Source of the DNA: Erythrophleum ivorense
Lineage: Eukaryota; Streptophyta; Magnoliopsida; Fabales; Fabaceae
NCBI GenBank assembly: GCA_026724425.1
Contig: JAIUCV010000005.1
Location: forward strand, 37,607,784 to 37,671,783
Length of the DNA: 64,000 bases
Reading direction: 5' to 3'
The position numbers and the translations under genes are program-made. This document shows positions 24,650 through 38,900 of the stretch, one piece after another (position 1 is the first letter of the stretch; the number at the start of each line of letters is the position of its first letter). The notes below the pieces were generated by a model. The model had not been told where the DNA came from. It was given only the letters and a program-made list of their open reading frames with translations, and ran no database searches.

Positions 24650-26645
24650 TGTCACAACATGTTTTATACAGATAATTCATATCAATTCCCTCCTATGGTG
24701 ATAAAAATGCAATTGTTACAACTTTTGACAGTACTTTTTTAGCTTATTTCTATAACAAATAAGCCTCTAGAGGTCCAATTTAAATTTTCTGCCATTTTGA
24801 TCCATAAACTCCATATACATGTTTGTTTCAACCCTCATAATCATCATATAGGATCTAATTGCATAATGAAGTTATATATCTCCCTTTGGCCTCCTTTGAC
24901 ATAATATGGACCAAAATTCAAAAATTCATAACTTTGTCTATATGATTTTGTTTTTCCCAAATTAAATGTCTACGAAAAGCTTATGATCTAAACTTTATGC
25001 TGTCAACATTTTAAATGAAAATGAATTCATTTAGCCCCTAAAAGTATATGAAAACCAAGGTCATGACAGCATAAACAATAACGGCATAATTCTATAATTT
25101 TGGACTAGATTCGAAAATTCACCAAATATTTTATAAAGCTCAGAAAAATATCATATTTATCTTGTTAGAAAACTCTATAAATTCTCTAAGTGTCTACCAA
25201 ATTTTAGCCTTAAACTATGTCATTTCGGCTATCAAGGGTAAGATTGTAATTTATGACTCATTTGAACCAAATTTTGATTCTAAAATAGTCCATTTGGCCC
25301 CTAATATGAAATCTCTTTCCTTGAGCAACTTTTAATTCATTCATACTTCATTTTCATAAGAATCATTTCATAAAATATGGCTCACTAAAAAATTCACCAT
25401 GTCACACCCATATAGCCACATGGAGCCACTAGTATACAAAATGGCAAATTATGTTCTATTCTCTTGTTAAGACACCAAATAGGCATATATTCATGAACAC
25501 AACCTTATTCATAAAAATTTATTTCATTCCATCATAAAATATATCAAATTGGCTACTTGTTGGCTCTATAACATACATCAAACTACCATATGTCCTTCAA
25601 ACAACAAAAATACGTTCTAGTTAGAAGCTTGGGCATCAAAATCACATATATACATATTCCCAAGCTTGTTCAAAGATTTCCATTACATAATATTATTATA
25701 CACGTATAGTTCATCACTAGATTGTCTCATATATACACCAAGTATATAACTACATCAAAGACTCCTATTACATCACTTTTAGAACTTAGCTCTTCTTGGG
25801 TTTCTTATCTTTAATTAAGGCACCTATTAGGGATAGGGAGAGATAAACGGGTGAGATTCTTGGGAGAATCTCAGTAGCTAATCTCAATTCCACATCAATA
25901 CATACAATAAATGCAAATTAGAAATGCAAGCATAAGGTCATATGCATCAAGTTGCTCAAATATAAAATGTAACATGAACTTCAATTCTCATCTAGTCATG
26001 GCGTCAAAACATATTGGTTAAGTTCAAGTAAACTCAAATATCAACTAAGGAAGAGCTACTGTGCTCAATTCCCTGCAATAGGGAGTTAGGAGCCAACATA
26101 ATATCATACATGTATAAAATTCATGATAAAAGCCAATTCAAGTCATAACTCATAAAATTATTAAAAAATCAAGCATATAAGCATCTTAACTCATTCATAC
26201 ATTCAAATGCATGCAAGATAAAGAGAAATAACTATCTCATGGAGCTAAAAGCCTTGCTACCCCTAATTCCCTTATTCTTCCCTTTTCCTTGCTCATTATG
26301 AGGTACACACACAATTGGATAGACTCGAACTAGTTGGCATACATATATTAATTCACAATGCAAGAGAACTCATCAAGACTCATTTTAACTCACATTTCTA
26401 TCTCATAAATCTCTTACAACTTGAAATGCAACATTGAACCATTTTAGGTCGCTTAAGAAATAACTCTTATAACTCAATTTCTAGGCTCCAAAATCTCCTT
26501 TAATATGAGCCATATAACCCTAATGAAACTTATTAAGGTCATCACATGCATGGTTAAATAAGTCTAATACTAAGTTGCTTCTTTAGACCCTTTATGAATT
26601 TTAAAATTTTACCTCTCAAAATAGAGCTCCTAAATTTATTCCAAT

Positions 26646-29362
26646 TGTAACACCATAATGACTTAACTCCAACTAATCTCCCTCTACACTTGATTCTATA
26701 TGATTTCCAAAGAACAAGTATAAACCGTGGCATTTTCATGCTATAAAACGGGGTTCAAACGTTCATAATTTGTCCCGTGAGTCCCGTGAACCCATTAATC
26801 ACATACTCCACTCAAAATCGATTTATACAACTTATACATAGCATTAAATAACCCATAAACCATGGATATGACGCTAAAAACTAAGAAAATGAAATTTCTC
26901 AAATGAGCCCAAAAGTCAGATTTTTTGCTTTAACTTTGAAAAATCATAACTAATTCTAGAAAAATGGGAATTAAGCAAACCATAGATCTTTGGGAAGTTC
27001 TAAGTGTTAGCTTTACACTAAAAATACTTCCCAACCACAATCTCAGCATTTGGATCATATTTGATATCAGAAAAGAGACAAAGGTCTGGCTATCCCTGGT
27101 ACTGGTGTAATTTGCTGTCATGAACTTCAAAAATCCATAACTAATTCCACAAAAATATAATTTAGGCAAACTATACCAATTTGAAATCTACAAATGTTAA
27201 CTAGAGGAAAAAAATAAGTTCAGATCATTTCAGTAGCTCTTGGATCTCGAAAACTGATGGAACAATAATGAAGGTCAGATGGCCTCCCTTATACTGATAC
27301 AGAACTTCAGGAAGTTCTTTCTCCCTCTACAGACCTCTGATTGAGGTGCTTCTAGTTGGTATAGGTCACTGTGGATATCTAGTTTATACCCATAAAATTT
27401 CATGATAATCAGACACTATGTGGTCTATGAACGACACAGATTCATTTTCGGACCTAGTTGCACAGTACAATAACCAAAACCAGAAAATTCTCCAATTTCA
27501 ACAATTCACCAAATATTCCTTAGACCTCCAAATATTACCCACTTTAACTTCCCAAGAAGCTCTCAATAGGCTCTAGAGGTATACCAAATTTCATATCAAG
27601 AAGAGCTCATTTAGTCATATCTTAACAGAGCTCACAAATTTGACGATTTTGGCACTTAAAATGGGTCCAAATGGCCTCCCACATGTTCTAGCACCTCTTG
27701 GGCAAGTTTTATAAACATAGCATATTTAAAATGCTCAAGTGATCCAAATCATCATATATTTCAAATTTACTATACTACGGGCTAAAATACACTATTACGT
27801 ATAAGCCACAAAAGGGCCAAATTCCACATTTCCATTACTTTGGCTCTCTACATAGTTCATACATTATTTATACATATTTCTAGACTTGATCAAATATTTA
27901 CAGCTTAAAAATAGTAGGTGCATATTCATTTTGGCACCTCTTTATATCAAAAGAACCAAAATAGCCATACAATTTTCTAAGCATGCTTAATTGGCTCCTT
28001 AGTGTGCACTTGGTTCTCCTTGAACTCCACCTAACATGTTAAGATGGAAGAGGGAAGGGGTGAGATTCAGGGAATCTCAATAGCTCATACACTCATTCAA
28101 GGAACCAATCAAGATATATAAATAAGTCAAAGCACGCAAACCATTCACAATTACACAACATATGCTTTTCATGCCATGAATTTCATATCAATGCCAAGAA
28201 TAAGCTCTAGGGTCTTTTGGTCTAGCCTCACCCGAGTTTTTGGGACTTTCAGATTGGCCTCACCCTTGGTTTATGAACTTTTGGCTCCACCTCACCCGTC
28301 TCAAGGGACTTTCGGCACTACCTCACCTGAGCAATTTTCACATCTCAAAACATAAGCATATTGGTACCAATGCATCAAGGCAATAACATATGGCATGTCT
28401 CACACAACAAGCACTTACACAAACATACAATAACTATATACATCCAAGAATGCGACAAGAAAGAGTGGAGAGCTACCTTATCGGCTAACACAAGCCTTCC
28501 CTTTCAATTTATTTTCTCCCTTCTTGGTTTCACAATCACAACTAGATGGAGTTGCTTCTCTTGAGTCTAGACACAACAAAGAACATGGAATTACTCTCTC
28601 ATCAATAATTATTCACAAAGCTAGGGGTTTATTTAGAGTAAATATTACAAAGTATAAGACACTAGGGGTCTCTCTCTCTAGACTTCCACTAACTCTCCTT
28701 CCTCTCTCAAACTCTCAAGAAAGAAAGCAAAGAAGAAAAAGTGAAGATATATGAGTTTCTTGCTCATTCTTGACTAAAACAGAGCTTTCTTACTTAACAA
28801 CCCATGGAAAGGAACCTTAGAAAGAGAAGAATAAAATCAAGAAGAAGAAGCATGAAGAGCTTTAAAGGTTCTTACCTTTCTTCCTTAGCTTCCCTTCCTT
28901 CTCTCTTAGTTTTTCCTAGTTTCCCTCTCTCTCTCAAGCCTTTTTTCTGTGCTTGGACGAAGCTTAGGTCGGTTGAAGGAGAAAGGATGAGTTTAGACAC
29001 TTTAAGAAGTCAAATTCTCTTTTTTCACACTTTTTCGAACTAACCCTCGTTATAGCAAAGCATAACCTTTGCTACGGCGAGCACGTATCAGTCCTAGACC
29101 CCTGCTTTTGCTATAGCACGCGCTACGGCGAGCAGCTCCCTGGTTTTTGTATGGGATGCCCGCACTCGCTATAGCTAGAAGCATTTTCGCTATAGCGAAA
29201 AGGCACTATCACTATAGCTAGACCCTTTCTCGCTATAGCAAGCAGGTACATTCACTATAGTTAGGCCATTTTTCACTATAGCTAGCAAACTTAGAAAATT
29301 TTAGGACTTCAAAAATTTTTAGCTTCCTTCTTTTTTTTTCTTTTCTTTTTCCAGTTGTTACA
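26646..29362 (-). mobile_element. Solo LTR, family A copy 4, nested in LTR C
   Basis: A 2717-bp unit from TGTAACACCATAATGAC to CCAGTTGTTACA, in minus orientation. Flanks CCAAT (26641-26645) and CTAAT (29363-29367) agree at four of five bases, and removing the unit joins AT-rich LTR C sequence cleanly. It shares with copy 3 the leading 30 bases almost unchanged, the GGGTGAGATTCAGGGAATC-like block (28058-28077), the repeat array (28210-28330), the AAGGTAAG complement (28871) and the palindromic cluster (29040-29290). No internal retrotransposon domain. Confidence 0.88.
29040..29290. repeat. Palindromic TATAGCGA cluster in U3 of LTR A4
   Basis: At least eight copies of CGCTATAG(C/T) near-palindromes, including TTTCGCTATAGCGAAAAG at about 29184-29201, which is a perfect self-complementary core. 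Same relative position as in the other family A LTRs. Confidence 0.78.
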
Positions 29363-30105
29363 CTAATGATTCTACTAATGTCCTTTTCTCATATTTAGAC
29401 CTCTTAAAATCTTAAAATTCATTAAAACACTCCTTAGGTGCTTTATCCATCATTAGGCTGAGACATGCACCATTAATATCCAAATGGAGTTTTTGTCATT
29501 CTCTTAGGAATTTGATGCATACAAAGTATCCTTGGCTCTTTTCTAGTTCAATTTTGGTCTTAAATGATTTAAAACATTTTCCTAAGATTCTATATCTTCC
29601 ATGATGCAAATAAAACCCTAGGTGCCTTAGCTTGGTCTCTATGGCTTTTTATAATGTTTTCTTTGCATAATCTTACTCTACTTCCTTTAAAACCTTATTC
29701 TATCCATTTTTCGTCAAACAAAAACATCCTCCTATCCCTCTCTCTCTAGGCCAAAATATGGAGGAAAAAGAAGGCACATGAAATGGCAACATCTTGGCTT
29801 ATATCTTACCTTATTTGAAAGCTTGTTGATCAGAGATTATTGTTCCATAATTGATTGCTTCAAATCTCCTCTTCTCCTCAAGTGGTCAGCTACCAAAGTC
29901 ATGCTTTCAAAAAGCTATAACCACCATTAGAAAGGGCTTGAAAAGGAGAAGAAGGCTTCTAACTAACAAAGTATGGAATTTGGCGTGTAAACGTACCTTT
30001 TTGGCTTCCTTTTCCCTTCTCTCTCTTCCCATTTTTCATGCCATATTTGGTTTGGTTCAGTGCTGCTTCAAGTTGGTTTGGAAGGTTGGAGAAGGTGGTG
30101 TGACA

Positions 30106-33093
30106 TACTTAAGTTAAAGGAAGATTTTTATAACAATTTAAAAAAAAATACTAATTGTGTCCCTTTGTTTAATTTCTTTTGTTTAAGCTCATTTTGTATC
30201 ATTTTTTAAAACCATCTTTTCCATATGAAAATATGAGCTTTTTACTTTATTAAAAACATTCACTTTGAAATTTTTAGGATTTAAAATAGTCTAAAAAAGT
30301 CTAGTCAAAGTTATAATCAACTAAAACCCTAAACTGTATACCATTAAGAATTTAACCATTCTAACGATCCCTTTTAGGACATATAAAAATCCTAGTGAGC
30401 TTAATTTTGGCATTTAAAACTTTTTTCCTTGAGTTTCTAAAATTTTACTCAAAATTATGATTTTACAACTAGTATGTCGGTTTACTTTGTTTAGCCACTT
30501 TGGCTCCATTTCCACTCTTTCTACTCTTTCCTTTTATCTTACTAAACTTCTAGTCCCTCATTATCATGGTTATTAATTTTTCTTTTGATGTCTAAGTGTT
30601 TAAAAAACACTAGGTATGACAGCTTGCAACCTTCACTCCTATATTGCCTCATATCTTGCTTAAACTCTCACACGACCATTCTCAAACACCTTTCCTTCCT
30701 CATCTGCAATTCACGTTGTCCCCTCTACCTACATTCCTACATCATCACCTTTAAACTTCGCCAACGTTGTCAAGCTCTATCCTCTCCTATTGAACCCATT
30801 TGCTACTATCACCTCCAATGGCACCATGTCTGCACCTCACTCAAACATATTTCCCTATGTACCTTTGATTGTTGCCATTTTCACCATGGATGATGTAGCT
30901 AACACACATAAAAAATAAAGAAAATGACAAAAAATAAGAGAGATCAAAATTTAAAATTTTCATTTAAGAAAAACTACCATCAAACAAAATAAAAAGGAAT
31001 TCATATGTTAATCTTAATTAATTTTCAAAAAATTGATTAAAAATATCAAAATGCTAAAAATTAAAAACAAAATACTAAAATAACTAGGCCAAAAAATGGC
31101 TTCCATTGGGCTCTAGAAGAGCTTTTTCTAGATATATAAAATATGAGGTCCAAAAATCCCCTTAGATTGAAAATTATGACTATTTGAAGTTAAAGTGCTC
31201 ATTTGGATTTTTTTTTTTTTGGCTTTTGATGGTTAACTCTCTCCATAAACTCTTGTGTTAGATGCTCCAAATCATTAGACACCTCTCTCCTTGCAAATCA
31301 TTTAAATCCATGAGTACTCATTTTTTCTTTATTGGAAGTCACCTTCCACTATCTCCTCTGTTAACCTCAATATCTATTCCATACGCAATCACCTACTCAT
31401 CATAGTCACCAAAGAGCCATTCCCTATGCTCCACACCCTCACCATCTATGTCCTCCATTTCTGTCAACATCCCTTTCTCTCTTTTCTCCTTGCTACTGCC
31501 AACATGGATGGTAGAGGAAACTACACTTCCCTTTCCCTCTCTTAATTTCTCTATCGTTGCCACATCCTTCCTTTTGCACCCAAGCTATCAATCATTGCTC
31601 TCTCCCTTACTAAACCCCTATACCATGACATCTATCTAACTACTTGCTCAAATTTATTCTCTAATGGAAGCTTAATCTAGTCTTTATCTCCATTACAAAT
31701 CCACATTCTATCTTTATTTTGTGAACTCAAATTGAGAAATCACCAAAGGCAAAGTTTTGACCTTTGCTGCCCACCAAGAGCGAAAAGTTTCTTCTTTAAT
31801 GAAAGTGTCCTCACCTTCGTCCTTCTCCAAGAAGTTCATTATCATGTCAAAGTCTCTTTCTCACTTGAGGATTGGCTCCTTTCTTTTATAACAATGATCT
31901 AAAGTTGGCTTTATCACCTATAGAGAAAAATTGAAATACCTTATTAGTTGGGTCTTGTTGACATTGGTTCTTATTGTACTTTTATTAATGTTTTTAAAAT
32001 TGGACCTGTCATTAAATTAGTAGAGGCACTAATTCATGATTTAATAATCTAACTATGGTTATATCATGGTCAAACTATGATATTTAAATACATATCTTAA
32101 AATTTTATATATCAAAATTCTAATATAACAAATAAATACTAATAAACTTTAAATTTTAAAAATATTTGTGATGTTATTTTTTAATTAAAAAAATAAAAAT
32201 TACCCGTGATTAAAATTTAAGAATATTTAATATTGAACTTTTGAGATTCCTAAATTATATTAAAATTTGACTTGTCATTAAAAAATAAAAAGAAAAAAGA
32301 AAAAAGAAAATGCAAGAGGAAAGAGTAATTTCAGCCAATTGAAAAACAAGTACCAAAAATAACTAAGTACATGCCTTTTGCTTTTCTCATATTTTCTTTT
32401 CTTTAAATTTCTTTTTGTTTTAACCCCCTCTTTTTCTATTACCTTCTATTTTCAATTTTTTTAAATATATCTAAGATAAATTGTGTTATTATATGGGGAA
32501 AATATTTAAAAAGAAAAAAAAAAATCAATGACTAGTTTAGTTGGTTTTTAATTAGTTCTTTAGTTGGCCAATTTTTTGGGCTAATCAAATTGAACTAGGG
32601 ACTGATTCATTAGTTTTCCAATCAAACCGTCTTGTCCAATCCAATTTTTAAACTGTGCTATTTGTTTTTATTTTAAGTGTTTAATAATTTGTTGTTTCTT
32701 ATTGCTATTTCATGTTTTTATTTCTAAACTTCCTAATAAAGAGTGTCAACTCATGTATTTTTTTATATTAATTAAAATTTTTTGGTTTACCAAAAAATAG
32801 TTTAGGTTTAGTCTCAATGCCTCATTAAATGCTTTGGAGATAAGTCCAGCCTAAATATTGGGTGAGAAATTAATTACATCACAATATTGTCTTTTAAACT
32901 AGTAGATCATAAAGTGCTTGATAATATTATCATCAATATCATGATTTTATCTAATGGAATTTTTCTTTTTTCTATTTACCTTGACAACAAAAGTTAGCTC
33001 ATTTGACAAATTAAAAAAACAAAGAATTTAGTAAGAATTTAATGATCATTTATATCAAATCTTTTGGGTGGATTTTTCATTGTGTCTTGGGAG
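30106..33093. other. Unassigned AT-rich DNA
   Basis: No gene or complete element was recognised. 30600-30900 and 31250-31660 are richer in C and T on the plus strand and give short open frames (30585-30893, 31448-31639), but I see no domain in them, and codon content looks like that of C/T-rich spacer. 32090-32540 is very AT-rich with A/T homopolymers. Confidence 0.4.
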
Positions 33094-33101
33094 GTCTCAC
33101 T

Positions 33102-33201
33102 TAGGGATGGTAATGGGGTGGATTAAAGTAGGTTTTTTTACTACTCATCTTCATGCCATTTACTTATAACCTACCTTATCTTCGCCCCATACATCTATGA
33201 G

Positions 33202-33244
<43 letters not shown>

Positions 33245-33685
33245 TCCCCATACCTGAATGATGTGGGAATCGGGATGAGGCAAGCCTGGCAAAACCCTTG
33301 CTCACAGTAAATCTAGTATAAAAACAAAATATACCAACAAGACGTAGCATCAAAGTAGATTAACAAAAAGATAAAGTGGACAGTTCTGCTTCTAGGTGAA
33401 TAACTACACAATGTTATGTTAAAATTTTAAATGAGATTAAATAATTGACAAAATCATAAATACATAAGCCTTTTGATTAAAAAAAAAAATCAAACGCAAC
33501 AGATTTGAAGTGGAGAACAAATCAGGGCATGTATGCTCCAACTCTATGTAAACTTGAAGTCTCAGACATTTCAATTTGAGTTCTCCTCAAAGTTGCCTTG
33601 ATACCTAGTTAATCTTGAATTACCTGCGCTAAATGGGTTGAGACAAGTCAGGTTGGTGTAGACCAAGCCAAAATTACCATCCCTA
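33102..33685. mobile_element. hAT-type MITE with perfect 8-bp duplication
   Basis: A 584-bp non-autonomous element with 13-bp perfect terminal inverted repeats TAGGGATGGTAAT / ATTACCATCCCTA. It is flanked on both sides by GTCTCACT (33094-33101 and 33686-33693), an 8-bp duplication diagnostic of hAT transposases. It has no coding capacity. An (ATT)n microsatellite of about 14 units lies at 33204-33245. The intact duplication indicates that it has not moved or been rearranged since insertion. Confidence 0.93.
33204..33245. repeat. (ATT)n microsatellite
   Basis: Uninterrupted TTA/ATT trinucleotide run inside the hAT MITE. Confidence 0.95.
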
Positions 33686-33693
33686 GTCTCACT

Positions 33694-34097
33694 TTTATAT
33701 GAGTGATAATATTGTGATCCTCGGGAACACCACTATATACCCTAGTTATAATACAATAATTACTAAATATAGAACAATGTAAAACAACATTTTATCCATT
33801 GTATTATATTTATTATTATAATTATACTCATAATTATATAAAAATCAAATAACTCTATTAAAAGTTAATAATTATTAAATAAGTTATCATTTTAAGCAAT
33901 TAAACTTCAATTATTTAATCAAATATTATTTTATATTTAATAATTATTATGTCATAATAAAAATCTCCAAATTTATAATATCATCTCGTTTTATATATAT
34001 GGTTATTCTTACATTGAACTTAAATTTGTTAAATATATAATGTGAAACTGACTGGGTAATGTTAAAATAAGCAATCTCATTATATCATTCCTTTGCA

Positions 34098-34137
<40 letters not shown>

Positions 34138-35920
34138 TTTTGTTTCCGAGTGCATCAAAATATATATATATATATGTATAGAACTATTCAATCCATCTGA
34201 ATCGTTGAGTGATGAGTCAACCTTAATGACAATAAGTGTATAACTAATATGCTGAAAAGGGACAGTTGGAGAATAAAGGTAGGTACGGCAAGATAAAAGT
34301 AGGTATGGCAAGATATTTATTAGAACCAAATTTGCAGAAATAATAAGGAATCGCCCACTAGACAAATATATGGCGTCATGAAGGTGACTTCAACATTGGC
34401 ACCAAAACTGATTCTATTGCATCCATCAAGCGTCCATGTGTAGTGGGAAAAGCTATTCCTTCGGTGCTGGAAAGGCTTAGAGTAAACGAAGAAAACCTGT
34501 TTGAGCAAAAGTGAATGCCATCGGCCCTTCAAAGATTAAAGTTGAGAAAGCATGGTATCATATTCAAAATCTTCTAAGCTTCCATTAGATTTGTCTTCCC
34601 CAGCAGTCCTTTTATGTTCACGAAGATTCTTTTGGAAGAAGAAGAAAATAACGGTGCTGAGTTGAGCGTGTGTATCTAGCCTTGAACAACCTATCTAACT
34701 TAAGGGGAGCTTATAAATCGACCACCAAAAAGTCGACTGAACTTTGGTTCAAACCCAACTCAACCCAATCAGCAAACAAGTATAGTCACCAATTATTAAA
34801 AAAGAAAATTCAATGGTAGATTTAAGAAGATTAACTTTTTTTAGGGAAAAAAATTCCTTTTACATAAGGGTACGTTTTGATGACTACACCTAGAGAAGTG
34901 AATTGGTGTGTTATATAGAAAACTAAATTTATCTAACTTTTGATAAAATTTAGGGGATAAAATGAATATAAACAAACTTTAGCGCATAGGACAGAATTAG
35001 ATAAAAACAAAAGTGAAAGAAATATTTTAAGATTTTTTAATCAAAGGTAAAATATAGATATAGTCAACTATAACCACAATTAGTTAGTTGAAAATTTAAA
35101 TAGAAAGCAATTCTGAGAAGACACCACCTATTATCCTGGTTCAACTAAATAAGCCTATATCCAACCTTTTTGAAACTCTCAGGGATTTTCCTCAACAATT
35201 TTCAACAAGTTACACTTCAAATGGTTTTGTAACATATACACCACCAATACCAAGTTTCAGCTTACCTCAAACTGTTCTAACTAAGGTTTCACTCTTAGTT
35301 CACTCTAAATTTACTCTCACTCCTAGGAGAAAAGGCTTATTGACCCTTTTACACAAGGGATTACAAGAACAATGTAATAAACGCTCTTACAACATGATTC
35401 TATACCAGAGCCTAAACCTTAGAAATTATGAAGGAATAAGGAAGTAAATGTTTATATACTCTACTTTCTCTTCTTGGTTTGCCTTTAATCTTGAATGCTT
35501 TTATAGTTGAGGACGTTTGAAATAGACATTGAGAGTTGTATCTCCCCTCTTCTTCTTTTTTTGTTGACCTATTTAAATTTTGGGAGGCTCTAGAAAGAAA
35601 GCAAAAAAAAAAAAAAGATACTCATTAAGATATAGCATACTTTCAGTTTGTCTATTGCGCCAATGTTCATTTTTTTTCTTTCTTCATGTTTTATATTTCT
35701 TCAAAATGCCAATTATGGAGCTTTAAGAGAGGCTAAGCTTTACCAAGGCTTCTTATCTCATTAAATGCTTCCATTTTGTCATTTGATATGTGCCAAGCCA
35801 CATGGAGTATTTTATTATTCTCTTTCTCAAATAATAGACAAAGGAGCTATATTTCTTCAAAATGCCATTGCACATTGAACTTATTTTAAACCATTTTCAC
35901 TTGAGAGATAAAGCTGTATC
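33694..35920. other. Unassigned AT-rich DNA
   Basis: Contains a (TA)n run at 34101-34128 followed by a T run, and another (TA)n near 34161-34174. 35090-35460 is less AT-rich (for example CTCCTAGGAGAAAAGGC near 35321) but gives no open frame with a recognisable domain. Possibly a worn retrotransposon piece; I cannot name it. Confidence 0.4.
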
Positions 35921-35925
35921 AAGAC
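35921..35925. repeat. Target-site duplication AAGAC, left
   Basis: Exact match to 39605-39609. Fixes the ends of LTR B2. Confidence 0.9.
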
Positions 35926-38900
35926 TGTAACACCATACTTTTAGGACTCAATTCATACAATTCTCATGCCTCATCTTATGTTTATTCTATGGAAACAATA
36001 TAGTAGCATAGAAAGTTATGAATAAAAGTACATTTCTCTACCGGTAAAATTTTTCTTTCGGAGTCCTGTAGGCCACATGAAAGCATCTATCACTTTATCA
36101 TACTTAAACACATGGATATAACTCACTTCCATCATCAAATTTGGCCTACAACTCGTAGAAAGCAAAGGAACACATAAAATCCATGCTTGTATTTTCGGCC
36201 AGAATTTTCTCTTTTTCTGTCACAAACTTTGGAAATTCATAACTAAATCTATAAAAATCGAAAACATGTAATCTCAGTCATTCTAGAAAGCTCAAGACGT
36301 CTACTTTATGCTAAAAATATGTAGAAGTCTTACAATCTCATATATAATGCGTTTGACACGTGAAATCATCTACTAGTCGGAGGGTTCCTGATACTGTCAC
36401 AGTTTACTGATATGGATTTCAAAAATGTCTAACTAATTCCACAAAAATTCAATGCTTGAAAATGATATCACTATGGAAATATGTGGATGTTAACTAGAGA
36501 AGAAAAATATCTCCAGATTATTACATCAAGCCAAACTCCCAGAAATCGATAGAACAGTACCTCAGGTCTGGCAAGATGTCTGATACTGGGCAGAAACTTC
36601 AAAAATGCATATCTTCCTCTCTAGACCTCCAAATGAGGTGATCTTGGTGGCCACAAAAATATTATGACCTCTAGTTTATGCATATAAAATTTCATAAGCA
36701 TTGGATACCATTTGGCCATCGGGTGACACAGAATTTAAAACTGCCAATATGAATAGTACCCATACCAGAATCCATGAAAAATCCCAACTTTGAAAATTCC
36801 TCAAATATTAAAATTATGATCTTTAGCTTCCCAAAAAGCTCTTCATGAGATCTAATTGCATACCAAGTTTCAGGGCAAGACTAACTCATTTGGCCAAAAA
36901 GTGATATAAGGTTCCATTATGGTCAAATTTGGCTCCATATGAGGTACCAAATTTACCAAATGGCCTTCCCTTGGTTGTGGCACCTTTTGGGCAGGTCTAA
37001 AAGTACATTTGAGACTTGGGTAAGCTGCCCAAATGGTCCCAAACCTCATGCATCTCATTTTGGCCATTCAACCCATACTTATGCATACATTCATCAAAAT
37101 CCCATATTGCACACTTTGGCCATACATACTCAAAATATGTGCTATAGGGCATATATCATTTTTATACGTCTAACCAACACATAATAGTATAATCACACAT
37201 GTCTCAAGGTTCATGGTTCATATACAACCTCATATACACTATGAACCATCATTATGGTTCCAAAATAGGCAAAATACTACATAAACTTGTCACTCCTTGC
37301 TCTTTATGGTTGTTGGCTCCCTTCACCATAAGTGCTTGGTCCACCTAGCATGTTAGATCATTAGAAAGGAGGGGATGCGATTCAAAGAATCTCAATAGCT
37401 CACACACCTATTTATATCACATTCAAGGCATACATATACCAAATGCATAACCATATAAGCATAAAGTGTGCAATAAATTCTATTCCATGCCACATTCACA
37501 TGTCAAGATTACTTTCATGCTCTAGAGACTTTCGGTTTAGCCTCACCCCATTTCTAGGACTTTTGGATTTGCCTCACTCTTAGTCTAGGGACTTTTAACT
37601 TTGCCTCACCCATTCAAGGGACTTTTGGCCTTGTTTCACCCATGCCATGAGACTTTTGGCATCTCCTCACCTTCATCAAGGGACTTTTGGCATCACCTCA
37701 CCCTTATGGGCTCTTTCCACAACCATAGTCATTCAAGACAACACATTGGTACCAATGCACAACAAGGATCAAGTGGCATATTATCAAGCATCAAGAATGC
37801 ATGCAAGCACACTAAGACATACATATGCACACAAGAATGCAAAGAGAATAAGGTGGAGAGCTACCTTGCACAATTTCACACACTTTTTCTTTAGCTTTCA
37901 AGCCTCCTCTTTCGGCCACACACCCACAAATTGGTGGAGATGGTTTCTCTTCACCTATATACAAATTATGGGAGCCAATTAGGTTCATGAAACACATTCT
38001 AAGGCTACATAACTTGATGAACCACTAGATTACTCTATATACTTCATTATGGTCCATAATTACACTTAATGAAGCAACACCCTTCAAATGATTTCTAGGC
38101 CTCATTCTTTCTTACCAAATATGATTCTTGACCCCTTTTAAGCCTCTTGGAGTCATCACATCATTGAGACAAAAGGCCTAGCACCATGTTGCTTCTTTAG
38201 GTCATATTATGGAACCTAGGGCACTAAGGCACTAAATCACTTTCCATGAGTTCTAAAATTCTTCCAAGGCTTCCTTTCATCTTCATTCATCAAATATGAC
38301 TCAAGAATAGCCTTAGAAAAATTTAAAACTCCCCCCACCTAGACAAACAAGCCTAGGCCGAGATATAGGCTTCCTTTGAGCTTCTTGGAGTTCTCTTGGT
38401 TTTCTTGAAGGAAGAAGCTTATGGGAAGCATCTTAGGTGTCCCAAGAACTCATTTAAACTCTTACTTAGACCTAAGAATCATCATAGAGTTTCAGAAATT
38501 GGAAGGTACACTTAAACCCTAGATTTTGCATCTTGATTTCTAATGCCTATTTCTTGGTTTTCTTTGCATATTCTTATTCCTCTCCATCAAATACCTAAGA
38601 ATCATGCTTGGTTGGGCTTGAAATTTAACTCCCTAGGGCAGAACACATATGGGGTGAAATGGAGAAGAAAGGCCATGGAAGGTATCAACCATAGGATGCA
38701 TTTCTACCTTGTTTTCTTGCTTAGTTTGGCTTGAATCTTGATTTCTCCAAGCTCCTCTCTTCAAATCCGAACTTTCCCTTGAATATCTCCCTTGGATCAG
38801 ATTTATATACATCACTTTAATCCAAGGAAAGAAAGGAGTATGAAGGAGAGGTGGTGGAGATGAAGAAAAGCAAGAAAAACATCATGAAAGCATACCTTAA

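Larger units (their letters stand above)
24650..30105 (-). mobile_element. Probable LTR family C, interrupted by LTR A4
   Basis: Bounded by TGTCACAAC (24650) and GGTGTGACA (30105). About 2.7 kb once the nested insert is removed. Content follows the same plan as families A and B: blocks such as CAAAAATTCATAACTTTG, AATTCACCAAATATTT and GTGAGATTCTTGGGAGAATC (25853-25872), and cTTACCTTA at about 29808 equivalent to the AAGGTAAG site. A TGTTACAAC at 24714 is an alternative left end. No matching 5-bp duplication was found with either choice, so the boundaries are uncertain and the family assignment rests on organisation. Confidence 0.55.

Noticed and set aside
30585..31639. Possible C/T-rich coding region
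   Set aside because: No domain, no splice pattern and no consistent frame. Ser/Leu/Pro-rich translation is expected from C/T-rich DNA.
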